Below are positions 44,290 to 57,260 of a stretch of 64,000 bases of DNA, piece after piece. Position 1 is the first letter of the stretch; the number at the start of each line of letters is the position of its first letter. The notes under the pieces were generated by a model. It was not told the DNA's origin. It was given only the letters and a program-made list of their open reading frames with translations, and ran no database searches. A program made the position numbers and the translations under genes. Origin of the DNA: Branchiostoma floridae (Eukaryota > Chordata > Leptocardii > Amphioxiformes > Branchiostomatidae); contig NC_049990.1 of the NCBI RefSeq assembly GCF_000003815.2, positions 19,449,258 through 19,513,257 on the forward strand. Reading direction: 5' to 3'.

Positions 44290-45171
44290 CGAGGGGGGTT
44301 CAATAAGTTCTTTGCCTCACCAAGAAATAACAAGCACAACTCAGATTTTCAGGCACAACTTCATAGTATGAAGTCTTTTATCAATATCCTCCAAATTACA
44401 AATCATTGGAGTCATTACTTTCCAGGCATTCGTTTGTTCTAAATTAGAAGGTAAGTGGGGAGAAAAAGAAGGGTGAAGTGTGATCAGACAATTTGACCTC
44501 ACACCTCAGGTTGCAGATCAATTGTCCACCTTTTTTTTTTCGTTATCCCTTACCTAACGTTACTGGGTGTCGCCTGCAACATGATAATCACAATAATTTG
44601 AATTTTGGTACACATTTATATAAGACTTTATACATGTACGTGGGGTTATCAATAAGTCCCCGACTTTACCGAGAAAAAATAAGCACAGCTCAGATTTCGA
44701 AGCATAGATGTCAAGTATAAAGTCTTATATAAATATGTACCAAAATTCAAATTAGTGTGATCATTACTTTGCAGGCGACACCCAGTAACGTTAGGTGAGG
44801 GAGAAGGAAAAAAACGTGGACAATTGACCTGACCTGAGTGTGTGGGTCAATTTGCGCTGCTGGAAGTTAGAAACCCAATTCTTTTTGCTTGAAATAGGAA
44901 GAGAATCATTATCAAACATTTTGACAACGTCTTTTGTTAATTTATGGCATGGGAAACTAGACCCACACATGTCTGATCACAATTCACACAACTTTTTTCT
45001 CGCCACTTACCTTCTAATTTAGGAAAAACGAATGCCTGGAAAGTAATGACTCCAATGATTTGTAATTTGGAGGATATTGATAAAAGACTTCATACTATGA
45101 AGTTGTGCCTGAAAATCTGAGTTGTGCTTGTTATTTCTTGGTGAGGCAAAGAACTTATTGAACCCCCCTCG
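44290..45171. mobile_element. Fold-back MITE copy 2, TA-flanked, 882 bp, inverted relative to copy 1
   Basis: The sequence is the reverse complement of copy 1, with few differences by eye. It is flanked by TA at 44288-44289 and 45172-45173 in unrelated flanking DNA, which supports an independent insertion. Confidence 0.85.
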
Positions 45172-45173
45172 TA

Positions 45174-46030
45174 CAAATTGATGGGGTAAGACATTGTAGT
45201 CCAACTTTGTCGCAGTATGGCTAAACATGGTAATTGTCGGGCTAGCAGGGCGATTGTAGTCAGCTTAACCATGGTTACTTAACGACGTAGTTGAGTCAGA
45301 CGGTACTTCAGGCATGTACATGTACTTGGGCCGAAAGTCAAGACGTATTGGAGCTCGTTGTGTGAACTACGCGGGACCTCGCCAGATTACGTCGCGCCTT
45401 GTCAAACTACGCCGTAGTTGACTGAAGTACGCCGTAGCTCAGTTTGTTTGTTTTGACCGGAGTAGAAAACCATAATCGTCACACGGAGTCAGAGTCAGAG
45501 AAGCGTAAAATCTTTCCTCTTGTGAGGCAAGCGGATAGTGGAGGCAGCTGGATAATGGGACAGGTATAAAGTTCGTGCGAGCGATCCGTGGGGGATCGGT
45601 AGCTAGTCCTCCGGCGCGCGAAGCCTATATCATCAGTATATGATATGATTCTACATAACATTATATAGTCACCCAGGGAGGTGGACAACAGATGTCCGGG
45701 TATTCGACGATCGGCACTTTGTCCTGATATCTAGCCTTGGCTACATTACTGAATGCTTAACAGCACACTTGAACCCACAAGTAACTTAAATAGCGCCGTT
45801 CTGTGTCCAACATGGCGCCCCGCGTGGCGAAGTAGTTTTCGAACGTTCTGGGAAAACGATCTATAGAAAGGTTGAACGTAGACATTATGCTTTTTAACAG
45901 ATTAAAAAATAAGGAAAAAGGGAAAAGTTGTGAGGAAATGTAAAAAATGTACATATATTCAAGTCTGAGAGTAGTTCTTCCCTTAGTAAACAAAATAGCA
46001 GGGGAGGCAGGGTGTTTGTGTGTGAATTCG
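45174..46030. other. No supported gene
   Basis: Mixed sequence with several short TACG/CGTA-rich stretches (about 45260-45440). Nothing coding is supported. Confidence 0.5.
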
Positions 46031-49000
46031 TACGAGTTACTGCTATGGTCATTGCTACACTCTCTCAGCTTAAAAACTTGACATCATAAAATAAAAGATG
46101 AAAGAGGTATTTTAACGGCAAGCTACCTTCTCTTTTGAGTGTAACTGGGCAACTTTTGGATATTTGTTGCAAAGAGACGACGCCGGGAAAGTAACGCGCT
46201 GATGCAAGGGAAACGCTAAAAGTGCATACACGATTAGGGTACTATAAAACTTCCTTTCTATTCTCGTCACAGAGGACCTAAGCTTATGATAGAAATATCA
46301 AAACAACGACACCGCAACACTACACCTCCCCCCCCCCCCCAACAAAATAAAACGTAACCGCTTCCGAAGGTGGCGGCTATGGCAATGAACGGTCAATTTG
46401 TAACGTAACATTTGAAGATAACTACCAGCAAACGACTTCACAAAAGGGATCGAGAATACGCCCCTCCCTCTTCTGGCTGACTTATCACAAAACTGGAATA
46501 TTAGGTAGTCTAACAGAACTTCCAGCAAACGACCTCACAAAAGTGATCGAAAATGCCCCCCTTCCCTCTTCTGGCTGTCACATCACAAAACTTGAATACT
46601 AGGTTGTCTAACGTACTAGCCTATATTCGTTAAATGATTTCCTGACAAACAGCGAGCGCAAACCGTAGTTGTAGAATGATAGGGCACTTACATTATCGTC
46701 GGGTTCCCACAAGCAACTTTCATTAAACCATTACTCTTCCTTCTGTGCATAAATGATCTAACAAATCAGCTTGGTTCAAATGTAAAATCCATGGTTTACC
46801 GCATGATATAACTGATTTCACGTCAACCAAATTATCTGAAATCATCAAGAAATGGCTAAGAAAATGACAAAGACAGGTCAATCCCCATAGTACTTTTATT
46901 AGCAATGTGAAAAAAAATCATAATGGCTTGATTTACAGCTTGTCACGTTTTGTCTTCCACATGCACAAACAAACATACTGACATAGAAAAAGGACAGTGA
47001 ACACAAAAGTTTTTTTTCGTAGCAAACAGAACTACGTGCAACTTTCTTCAAGTTTTGTGGTCAGATCTAGAGTTGATCAACATGAAACCAACCGGTATCT
47101 TCACGTTAAATTGGTAACTGACCAAAGATTGGGTGTATAGCTTATTCAATGAATAGGTAAGTCTGAGTTGACACTATTAGTAATCAAACATAGCTAAAAC
47201 CTTAATCCACCTACATACTTATTCAAAATTCCAAGACTGTTTAGAATATGATGTTTGTATTACTCCGTGGTGTCTTTAGCTGCCAGGCATTTTGAATTTG
47301 ATTTCTTTTGTGTAGCAGATAAATATGGATGTTTGTGGATGTACTCACATTTTTCAGCAATAACTATTACAAGTATAAAAAGCAATCAAACCTATGGGTA
47401 CCTCTTCTATATTCATTGGATTTTGATGCCCAAATTTCCATGAAACATATCCTAGTTTGTGATCATACAAAATTATATGCATTGTATAAATGGGGTTAAT
47501 TTGCTTTTTTTGTGGAGAGTGCTAGACGTCAAGTGGGACAATTAAATGCTTTATCGTCGTCCAAGAATACAGTTCTACAAATGAGTTATGTCTTCTACAT
47601 TATGCTTTAATCTTTAGATTTTTCTTTAAAGTATGTTTGATGATTTCGGGCATTACTGATTATTTTGGTGTTTACTTTCTGTCACAAATAGCAGACCACG
47701 GCCTCCCGTCGTTCCCAGACGGTTCCTTAATAGATAAGAATTGTTGTCAGTCATAAGAAGGACTCTTATTCCCTGTAAAATGTTGTCCTCTGGTTGGCTG
47801 CGCACAGCCGGCCGAAAGTTATTTTCTTTAATAGCTTATTGGTGGTTGAAATATTGATTGTGGAAGGGTTGGGCTGTTAAGAAGGGCTTGTAAGATGGTT
47901 TAGAATTTGTAGGAAGAACGTATTTGTGTAATTAGGAGTCAAATTCGTTTCCCACCTACGCCATGACCATTGCTAAATTTGGTTACAACTATTTTCAAAC
48001 CTACTATAACTCAACCCCAGGCCCTTCGTCTCATTTCCAAGTTGCAACTCTTATAGAAAATGCTGTTATTACAAACTCAAAAGTCACTTAGCAAGGGTTC
48101 AGCAAAGGTTGGTCACTGGCGGACGAGAAAGGTGACTGCATTATGTTGCAGACAACTAAAGCAAAATAGTTCACATGCCATTTTACTAAGAATAGGCGTG
48201 TACAGTTTTCATACAATTTTTGCACCAGTTTTTGTCAGACAAATTCATCCGTTTCAAAACATACTTGTGAGTACCTATATTAGTACTAGCTAGTACTTTA
48301 TATTGACGGGCGAAATTGGAAAATTAAAGATAGTTCGATATGTTCCCATCTGTTAAACATGGCAAAACATAAACAGGGCAATTTTTGGCAGATTTGCGAC
48401 TTTGTTTTTTTTACGGGACCAGACGAGGAACCCGTGTCTTAAACTTATATTCTGTTTTGTCCCTGTAGCTATCTTTGGGTTTCTTTCGTACAAATCATTT
48501 TGTCGCGTGCTATATGGTTTCCTCGGACCTTTTGTGAATTATTCTCAAATTGAATGCGTTTTTACACCTGTGTTATTATAGTATCTGCGCTAAGTATCCA
48601 TTTTTACACGCTTAAGACTTTTTGGTTAATGCCATGATCTTAACTCCATTGTCCCTGGTTCAAAACAGTTTAATTGTATGGGGCTATCTTTTGTAACCAA
48701 GTTACCTAATGTGTCGCAGGTAAGAAATAGTTGTTGTGGTAAATAGGCATGGCTTAGGGCTTACTATCCGCCCCCTACCTACATTAGCTGTGTCGTGACC
48801 GGGAAGGAGAACGGGAAAGTCTCAGATGTGCGGCAGGGACGTAAACAGCAATAGCGACGGCAATATTCTGATGTAGACGATTTTCAAATTAGCCCATACA
48901 GCTATCAACTAAAAAGAATTTCATTGTAAAATCATATGGTATTCGAAAGGATAGTTTGTTTTTATTCTGGTCTAACTGGAACATCACAGCTGCAACATTT

Positions 49001-50890
49001 GAGAAACTCCTCATTTTTAGATGCAAATATAGTATGTCAACCGTTGAAGCCCAGCGTAGACACGAAAACAAACCAACTAAAATGTGATCTATCTTAAGTT
49101 AGTTATACCTACATGCAGCATACGGACTGTGCAGCACAATTTATTATTCCTGGCAATCAGCCAGTCACTGAATCTGGACGTTAGCACACATGCGCACGGC
49201 AAGAAGTATTTGGATCCCAAATTCAATTGATGGGAGCTACACCAACCAGATCTGTCGCTTAAACAGCCAAATTAGCCCCTCCCCTAACTGTCGAAAGCAT
49301 CATAAACTGTGTTTTTGTCGTCCACAGCGTAACTAAATTTCATTTCGACGTGAACAGTAGTTAAGTCAGGCATGTTTTGACATCTCCTTCAAATTCTAAT
49401 TGGAGTCGAATTCATACATATCTGTGAGTACAAATATCTTTCTATGTCTGCTCAGAAAGTGCTTTGCACTCAGGGTATAAAAATGCGCTTTTCAAATATG
49501 TTTTCATCTCTGAACATGAACAAAGACAAGCCGAGAATGTCTGACAGATATACGATTTTGTTTTTCACGGGGACTGATGACAAATTAATATTAAGTATCT
49601 ATGTATTGTGCATTTTCCTAACGATTTACGTGCCACTTTGTGGCCAGTTTTTGAGAACTGTTATCATTAAGACTATATTTACGAATCCACTGTAGACCTT
49701 TTTTGTGGGTATGTGGTGTTTAATAATTCTTACACCTGATTGACGAGATGATGAGTTTGAACCGTGTTCAACGACGGTCTCCACTTTGACACTGAGTTGC
49801 TGCTATAGTCACAGTTACATTGACTCTCTCAGCTTAAAACTTTACATCATAAAATAAAAGATACAAGAGGTATTTTAACGGCAAGCAAAGAGACGACGGC
49901 TGGAAAGTAGCGAGTTGATGAAAGCAAGTCGCAAAAAAATTGCAGACAAGATTGGGGTGCCATAAAATATCATTTCTATTCTATTGTTTTCATACTAGTT
50001 ATATCATGCAACATGTAAAAGTGATACTGAGAGAACAACAAAATACTCAAAATGTGAAGAAAAGTCGTTTCTTTTCTTTATAATTCGTTGGGAAATCTAT
50101 AAAATTTCAGGTCACATAGAGTTTGGCGAGAGCGCCGTCCCAGTGGAAAGGGGGCATAACAAACTCAAAAGTCACTTACCAAGGGTCAACAAAGGTCGGT
50201 TACTGGCGGACGAGAAAGGTGAATTAGGGACCCTGTCTAACTGCCTGGAGCATTCTTAACAACAGATTGCATCATGTTGCAGACAACTAAAAGTGATGTA
50301 TGCCACATGCCTTACACTAGAATAGGCGCGTACAGTTTTAAAACTGTATAAAACTGGCATCAGTTTTTGCCAGACAAATTCATCAGCTGCAAAACATACC
50401 AGTTAGACGTATATACAGTAGTACTAGTACTTTGTCCGAATGAGCAGAATGGGAAAATTAAAGATAATTCCATATGTTCCAATCTGTTAAACATGAACAA
50501 AAGACAAACAGGGGAAACTTTGGCAGATTTACGACTTTGTTTTTCACGGGAACAGACGAGGAACCCGTGTCTCATAATTATATTCTGTTGTGTCTATTCA
50601 CTTTTTTTCGAGTTCCTTTCATACGAATCATTTTGTCATGCGTGCTACGGTTTCCACGGACCTGTTGTAAATTATTCTCAAATTAAGCGCGTTTTTACAC
50701 CTGTGTAATCATACTATCTGCGCTCAATGCTTTGTTTGCACGCTTAAGACTTTTTGGTTAATTTCATGATTTCTAACTACATTGTCCCAGCTTTAAAACA
50801 GCTGTATTGTAAATTGGGCTATTTTTGTAAATAAGCCACCTAATGTGTCGCAGGGACACGATAGTTGTCGCGGTAAATATGCGTGGCTTA

Positions 50891-51134
50891 GTACCCCTTT
50901 CCACTAGGCCGGCGCTCGAACCGCACTCTCCCTGCGACCTAAAATTTGACATTTTGATCAACAAATTGTATCGAAAAGAATCGAATCTTGTTACACTTTG
51001 TGCGTTTTGTTGTCTTCTCAGTCACATTTTTACGTTTTGTATGTTACTCTCAGTGTGGAGTTGAAGGATAGACATATCCTATGTAGGTCTCAGTGAGAGC
51101 GCAGCACGATCGCCGTCCTAGTGGAAATGGGGCC
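50891..51134. mobile_element. TTA-flanked MITE of 244 bp (unit 1 copy)
   Basis: Ends of about 48 bp are imperfect inverted repeats: CCCCTTTCCACTAGG at the left, and CCTAGTGGAAATGGGG at the right. Further inward GCACTCTCCCTGCGACCT faces AGGTCTCAGTGAGAGCGC. TTA lies at 50888-50890 and 51135-51137, as in PIF/Harbinger. Confidence 0.75.
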
Positions 51135-52130
51135 TTATACCCCCGTCACATTATATACGATCTTCGGACTTACTTCGCAATCGCAGGAAGGTCGGCTGAT
51201 GTTAAAATCTTTGGATTGTCTTGCGTATTTTTCGCCCCAAAACTGTCCCTGTCACATATACGCGAGGCTCGTGCGATAGTCTGTGAATAAAATATAAATC
51301 TTTGATAATGAACCTCCCATGGACTCTTGCCCTCGGACAAGGTAACACAAATCGTTCCTCACAGAAAGGTAAGATATCAATAAATGTTGTTTCTTTGCTG
51401 TCGTAATCTTTTTAACCAATGGATGGAATGCGCGGGCATAATAGAAATGACGAAAGAAAAGAAATTGTGTCACAAAGGCAGCCTACATACTACCACAGGG
51501 GCCACAATGTTAGAATTACCCTCACATTCCTAGGCATTCAATATTTGTAAACGAACGGAAGTCGGGCGAATGTCGTCTGAAGGTCGCCCGACTGACGGGC
51601 GTTCGCCATCCGATTTGCGCTCGATGATTTTGTTTTTAAATCTGGGCTTCATCTAAGCAGTTAATGTAGAAAAGGAATGTAACAGTTTAACCTCAGATGT
51701 TTATTTTTTTTATAACTCTATTACTTTGGGTAGCAGCTGTTCTGCAGATGGCTACACTTTGCCCCAGGTTTGTTATTTTGCCTGCCAGAATTTTTATTTG
51801 TTTGCGGCTGAGAAGGGCCATTATGTTTTCTCCCAGTCTCATTATCACCATGAAGTCAAATTTTTGGAGAGTTTTATCCTAGAAACATGTGCAAAGTTGT
51901 TCCTGCCTCGAGGTCTTATTAGTGTATTAAGTACCTACCAGAATTATACGGCTGCATGAAACTGCGCATATAGCGGTTAAAAATTCCCTTTTATACATCC
52001 CAACTGACTTCGAGTGTAAAAGTGATAAAAGCTTATTCATCAACAAGGCCAAACCACCACGCTTTCACTTTTCCATGCCAAGTAAGGATCAACAAAATGA
52101 GGAAAACACCCATTCACGGAGGTACCTTAA

Positions 52131-52213
52131 TAAGACCTTAAAGTCTTTAATAAGGTCATTATCCATAATAAGCCTTGATTGTTTGGCGAAGGTATGTGTT
52201 TGTGGAACTCTAG
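52131..52213 (+). mobile_element. 3' terminal fragment of a HINE-like element (unit 1)
   Basis: AAGACCTTAAAGTCTT, TTGTTTGGCGAAGG and GGAACTCTAG match the 3' end of the element at 56152-57260. The following TTTTTAGATG matches the uninserted paralogue near 49013, which fixes the CTAG boundary. The same fragment is at about 60873-60955. Confidence 0.6.
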
Positions 52214-55200
52214 TTTTTAGATGAAAATATAGTGTGTCAACCGTTCAAGCTCAGCGTAGACACGAAAACAAACCAACTCAAATTTGATCTATCTTAAGTT
52301 AAATATACATACAGGCAGAATACGGAATGTGCAACACAACTTATCATTAAAATAATATAGTATGGTAAGGAATTTCAAACTTAGTTGCCTGTCCAGAATA
52401 ATATATTGGTAAATATAAATCCATGCACAAATTTACAACAACAACTAGAGAGATTAATACGAACTAAGTGATTATCAATATTATAAGAGCGGATAAAGAG
52501 CGACAATATCTTATACATGTACCATATATTTCTTACATGAAAAGCTATCTGCCATCACAAAAAGCCACGAATATGCATGGCGCGTCCAGGACAAAGGATT
52601 AAATAAAGTAGGTTTTGCTGCAGAACGAAGGTCAGGAAGAATATATATAATCGACTTTGACCTTCGGCTTCCCACATACCAAATCCCATTGCAGTCTATC
52701 CAGTAGTTAAGCTATGCTGACAACATATATCTGGAAATACAAACAAGCAAACAAACCTAAATACACACACACACATGGGATCAATAAACAAAGAATACAA
52801 TCTACAGCTATAAGTCAGGATGTTTGAGAGTGTTTCGGGGGTAGATGCAATACTTCTGGGGTGAGATCTGGCTGTAGGTCACGAGGAGAACTTTATTGCG
52901 AGACAACTGTAACATGAACAATGTTTGGTATCTTGTAAACTACCATATATTTCTATAACAATCCTAAAAAACTAATCATAGAAAAGTCACGCTTCTATTT
53001 TGTCGGAGAGAAGAAATGTTAAAGTTTCTGGACGTAAATCATCGCCGTCAGAAATATCCCTTGCTAAAAGTATTCACCCTTTTGTGTTTTTAACAGGTAG
53101 GGATTACCAAACTGAAAAACACTTTCATCATTTTCTATTGTTTCTAAAGAAACGTTTATCTAATAGTTTGCCTCTCATGAATCATTGATGAGTCACCGCC
53201 GATCTCCATGTACGTTCCACCAATGACGTGTCGCCTTCGACAGGTACCATATATAATTTACTACAGGTTAATGGAGCAGCTAGCCCAGCCAGATCTGTCA
53301 CTTAAACAGCCAAATTAGCTCCTCCCCCTAACTGCCTCAAGCATCATTAACAGTGTTTTGTCGTCCACAGCGTAACTAAATGTCATTTCACCAGGAGCGA
53401 CGTGAACAGTAGTTAAGTCAGGCATGTTTTGACATCTTCTTCAAATTCTAATTGGAATCGAATTCATCGTAAACAATTCATATCTGTGAGCAAAAATATC
53501 TTTCTATGTCTGCTCCAAAAGTGCTATAGCACTCAGGGTATTAAAATACGCTTTTCAAAATATGTTTTCATCTGTGAAACATGAACAAAGACAAGCCGAT
53601 AATGTCTGACAGATTTACGATTTTGTTTTTCACAGGGACTGATGACGAAACCATATACAACTCCTGTGACGTTACACAATTTCAAATCATTATAATCCTA
53701 TGTATTGTGCATTTTCCTAACGATTTATGTGCCATTTATGCCCAGTTTTTGAGAATTGTTGTTATCAAGACTATCTTTACGAATTCATTGTAGACTTTTT
53801 AGGGGGGGGGGGGGGGTGCGGTGTTTAATACCCTTGACACCTGATTGACGAGATAATAAGTTTGAACTAGGCTCTACGACAGTCGCCATTTTGACACTTT
53901 TCATACTTCTGCTTTACTGTTATGGTCATACAAATGTAGCTACACTCTCTCAGCTTAAAACTTTACATCATAGAATAAAAGATACAAGAGGTATTTTAGC
54001 GGCAAGCTACCTTCTCTTTTGATAGTAACTGGGCAACTATTGGAGATTTGTTGCAAAGAGACGACGCCTAGAAATTAGCGCGTTGATGCAACCGAAGCGC
54101 TAAAAGTGCCTAGTAGACACGATTAGGGTGCCATAAAACTTCCTTTCTATTCCCGTCACAGAGGATCTAAACTTATGATGAAAATATCGAAACAACGACA
54201 CCGCACCACCATCCCCACCCCCACAAAATAAACGTCGCCGCTTCCGAAGGTGGAGGCTATGGCAATGATCGGTCAATTCGTAACGTAAAATTTGAAGATA
54301 GCTACCAGCAAACGACTTTACAAAAGGGATCGAGAATGCATCCCACCCTTTTCTGGTTGACATATCACAAAACTGGAATATTAGATAGTCTATGCGAACC
54401 ACCAAAAACGACCCCACAAAAGTGATCGAGAATATGCCCCCCACCCTCTTCTGACTGACTTATCACAAAACTGGAATATTAGGTAGTCTTACATACTACT
54501 CTATATTCGTTAAATGATTTCCTGACAAACAGCGAGCGCAAACCGTAGTTGTAGAATGATAGAGCACTCACATTATCGTCGAGTTCCCACAAGCAACTTT
54601 CATTAAACCATTACTCTTCTTTCTGTGCATAAATGATCTAACAAATCAGCTTGGTTCAAATGTGAAATCTATGGTTTAGCGCATGATATAACTGATTTCA
54701 CGTCCGCCAAATTATCTGAAATCATCAAGAAATGGCTATTAGTAAGTAAATGACAAAAACAGGTCAATCCCCATAGTACTTTTATTAGCAATGTGAAAAA
54801 AAATCATAATGGCTTGATTTACAGCTTGTCACGTTTTGTCTTCGACATGTACAAACAAACATACTAACATAGAAAAAGGACAGTGAACACAAAAGTTTTT
54901 GTTTCGTAGCAAACAGAACTACGTGCAACTTTCTTCAAGTTTTGTGGTCAGATCTAGGGTGTATAGCTTAAATAGGTAAGTCTGAGTTGACACTATAAGT
55001 GATCAAACATAGCTAAAACTTTAATCCACCTACATACTTGTTCAAAATTCCAAGACTGTTTAGAATATGATGTTTGTATTACTCCGTGGTGTCTTTAGCT
55101 GCCAGGCATTTTGAATTTGATTTCTTTTGTGTAGCAGATAAATATGGATGTTTGTAGATGTACATGTGTACTCACATTTTTCAGCAATAACTATTACAAG

Positions 55201-56151
55201 TATAAAAAGCAATGAAACCTATGGGTACCTCTTCTATATTCATTGGATTTTGATGCCCAAATTTGCAATAAACATATCCTAGTTTGTGGTCATACAAAAT
55301 TATATGCATTGTATAAATGGGGTTAATTTGCTTTTTTTGTGGAGAGTGCTAGACGTCAAGTGGGACAATTAAATGCTTTATCGTCGTCCAAGAATACAGT
55401 TCTACAAATGAGTTATGTCTTCTACATTATGCTTTAATCTTTAGATTTTCCTTTAAAGTATGTTTGATGATTTCGGGCATTACTGATTATATTGGTGTTT
55501 ACTTTCTGTCACATATAGCAGACCACGGCCTCCCGTCGTTCCCAGACGGTTCCTTAATAGATAAGAATTGTTGTCAGTCATAAGAAGGACTCTTATTCCC
55601 TGTAAAATGTTGTCCTCTGGTTGGCTACGCACAGCCGGCCGAAAGTTATTTTCTTTAATACCTTATTGGTGGTTGAAATATTGATTGTGGAAGGGTTGGG
55701 CTGTTAAGAAGGGTTTGTAAGATGGTTTAGAATTTGTAGGAAGAAAGTATTTGTGTAATTAGGAGTCAAATTCGTTTCCCACCTACGCCATGACCATTGC
55801 TAAATTTGGTTACAACTATTTTCAAACCTACTATAATTCACCCCAGGCCCTTCGTCTCATTTCCAAGTTGCAACTCTTATAGAAAATGCTGTTATTACAA
55901 ACTCACTTAGCAAGGTTTCAGCAAAGGTTGGTCACTGGCGGACGAGAAAGGTGACTGCATTATGTTGCAGACAACTAAAGCAAAATAGTTCACATGCCAT
56001 TTTACTAGAATAGGCGTGAACAGTTTTCGTACAATTTTTGCACCAGTTTTTGTCAGATAAATTCATCCGTTTCAAAACATACTTGTGAGTACCTATATTA
56101 GTACTAGCTAGTAATTTATATTGACGGGCGAAATTGGAAAATTAAAGATAA

Positions 56152-57260
56152 TTCTCTTCGCCAATGGCGATAGAGTATGTTTTTGTCGACTTGGGTCTGT
56201 ATGTAGGTCAACAGCATATAACTCGAGAAATTGTGGATGGAACTTTGTGATTTTTGGTAGGTGTGTAGCGGTTGTCGAAAGGAATGCCAAGTTCGAAAAC
56301 GGTTTACCTGGCGTTTTCCTACGGTACTGCAGCGAGCTTGGTATGTTTTTTGCAGTTTGTTTTGGGCAGCATAAGTCAAAATCTAGCTGGGCGATTTTCA
56401 AGAAACTTGGTAGGTGTGTAGCGGTTTTGGAGAGGAAGGTCAAGTGCGAAAATGGTTTACCTGGCTCTTACCTACGGCGCTGTAGCGGGATTTCTATGTA
56501 AGTGCGTTTGTCTGTAAGCAAGATAACTCGAGAACCCTTGAATGGATCCTGATGATATTTGGTAGGTGGGTGGGGGTCAAGAAAACGAAGGTCAAGTTCT
56601 ATAATGGGCCCCCTAGTGACTGCCTAAGGTACTGCAGCAAAACTTTTATTTTTGACACTTCGTGTTTTGGATATGCTGTGGTCATGATTTTTGAGTGGTA
56701 GATAGCCCTTGGGGCAGAGAGTAAGTGCTGTGAGTTTGGACCCCCTAGCGGCTTTTTGGGAACTGCAGGCACCGATTTCCTTTCAAACTTTGAACGAGAA
56801 TAACTCGAGAACGTGTTGACGGATCATCAGGATTTTTTGGTATGTAGATAGAATGAGTACTTAAAATAATAATCTACATGGAAAGATGCATTTAATTGTA
56901 ATCAGTGGCCAATTAACAGAAATAAACTGTTTTGTATATACATGTATCTCACTTGACCTATATCTATGGACACATCTGTTTGACAGATGTTTTTGCTGGA
57001 GGAAACACTGACAAGCCGTGAGCTGGACACTGAAAAGCTTGAAATTCTGATTGACCAGGGGTGCTATCAGGTCATCTTGTACAATCAGGTCTTGTTTTGG
57101 TAGCATTTGTGGGGTTTGGGGGTAGGTACTATTTAGTAATAGATGAATAAGACCTTAAAGTCTTAAATAAAGGCATGATTTAGTAATACATGAATAAGAC
57201 CTTAAAGTCTTGAATAAAGGCATGATTATTTGGCGAAGAGATGGGTTCGTTGAACTCTAG
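56152..57260 (+). mobile_element. Helentron/HINE-like insertion, 1.1 kb
   Basis: TCTCTTCGCCAA at the 5' end (56153-56164) has its exact inverted partner TTGGCGAAGAGA at 57230-57241, 19 bp short of the 3' end. The end itself is a small GGTTC-GTT-GAACT hairpin followed by CTAG. Unit 1 has the empty site (AAAGATA, then GTTCGATATG at about 48329). There is no duplication of target. Inside are modules of about 150 bp with ATAACTCGAGAA and TTTGGTAGGTGTGTAG. Asymmetric subterminal repeats with a 3' hairpin define Helentron-type HINEs. No Rep/helicase is present. Confidence 0.7.

Larger units (their letters stand above)
46030..53915 (+). repeat. Large tandem duplication, unit 1
   Basis: Aligns with 53916-62640 at roughly 97% by eye over long stretches. 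Anchors: GAGGTATTTTAACGGCAAGC at 46104 against 53987 and 62714. The unit contains four sub-repeats sharing GATTTACGATTTTGTTTTTC or a variant (about 48389, 49545, 50524, 53610), so it is itself built from older duplications. Many short frames inside it (FFTGTD-type) have no recognised family and are not called genes. Confidence 0.85.

Noticed and set aside
50367-50708. 113-codon plus-strand frame
   Set aside because: Its paralogue in unit 2 is shorter and starts elsewhere; it is a chance frame in the tandem repeat.
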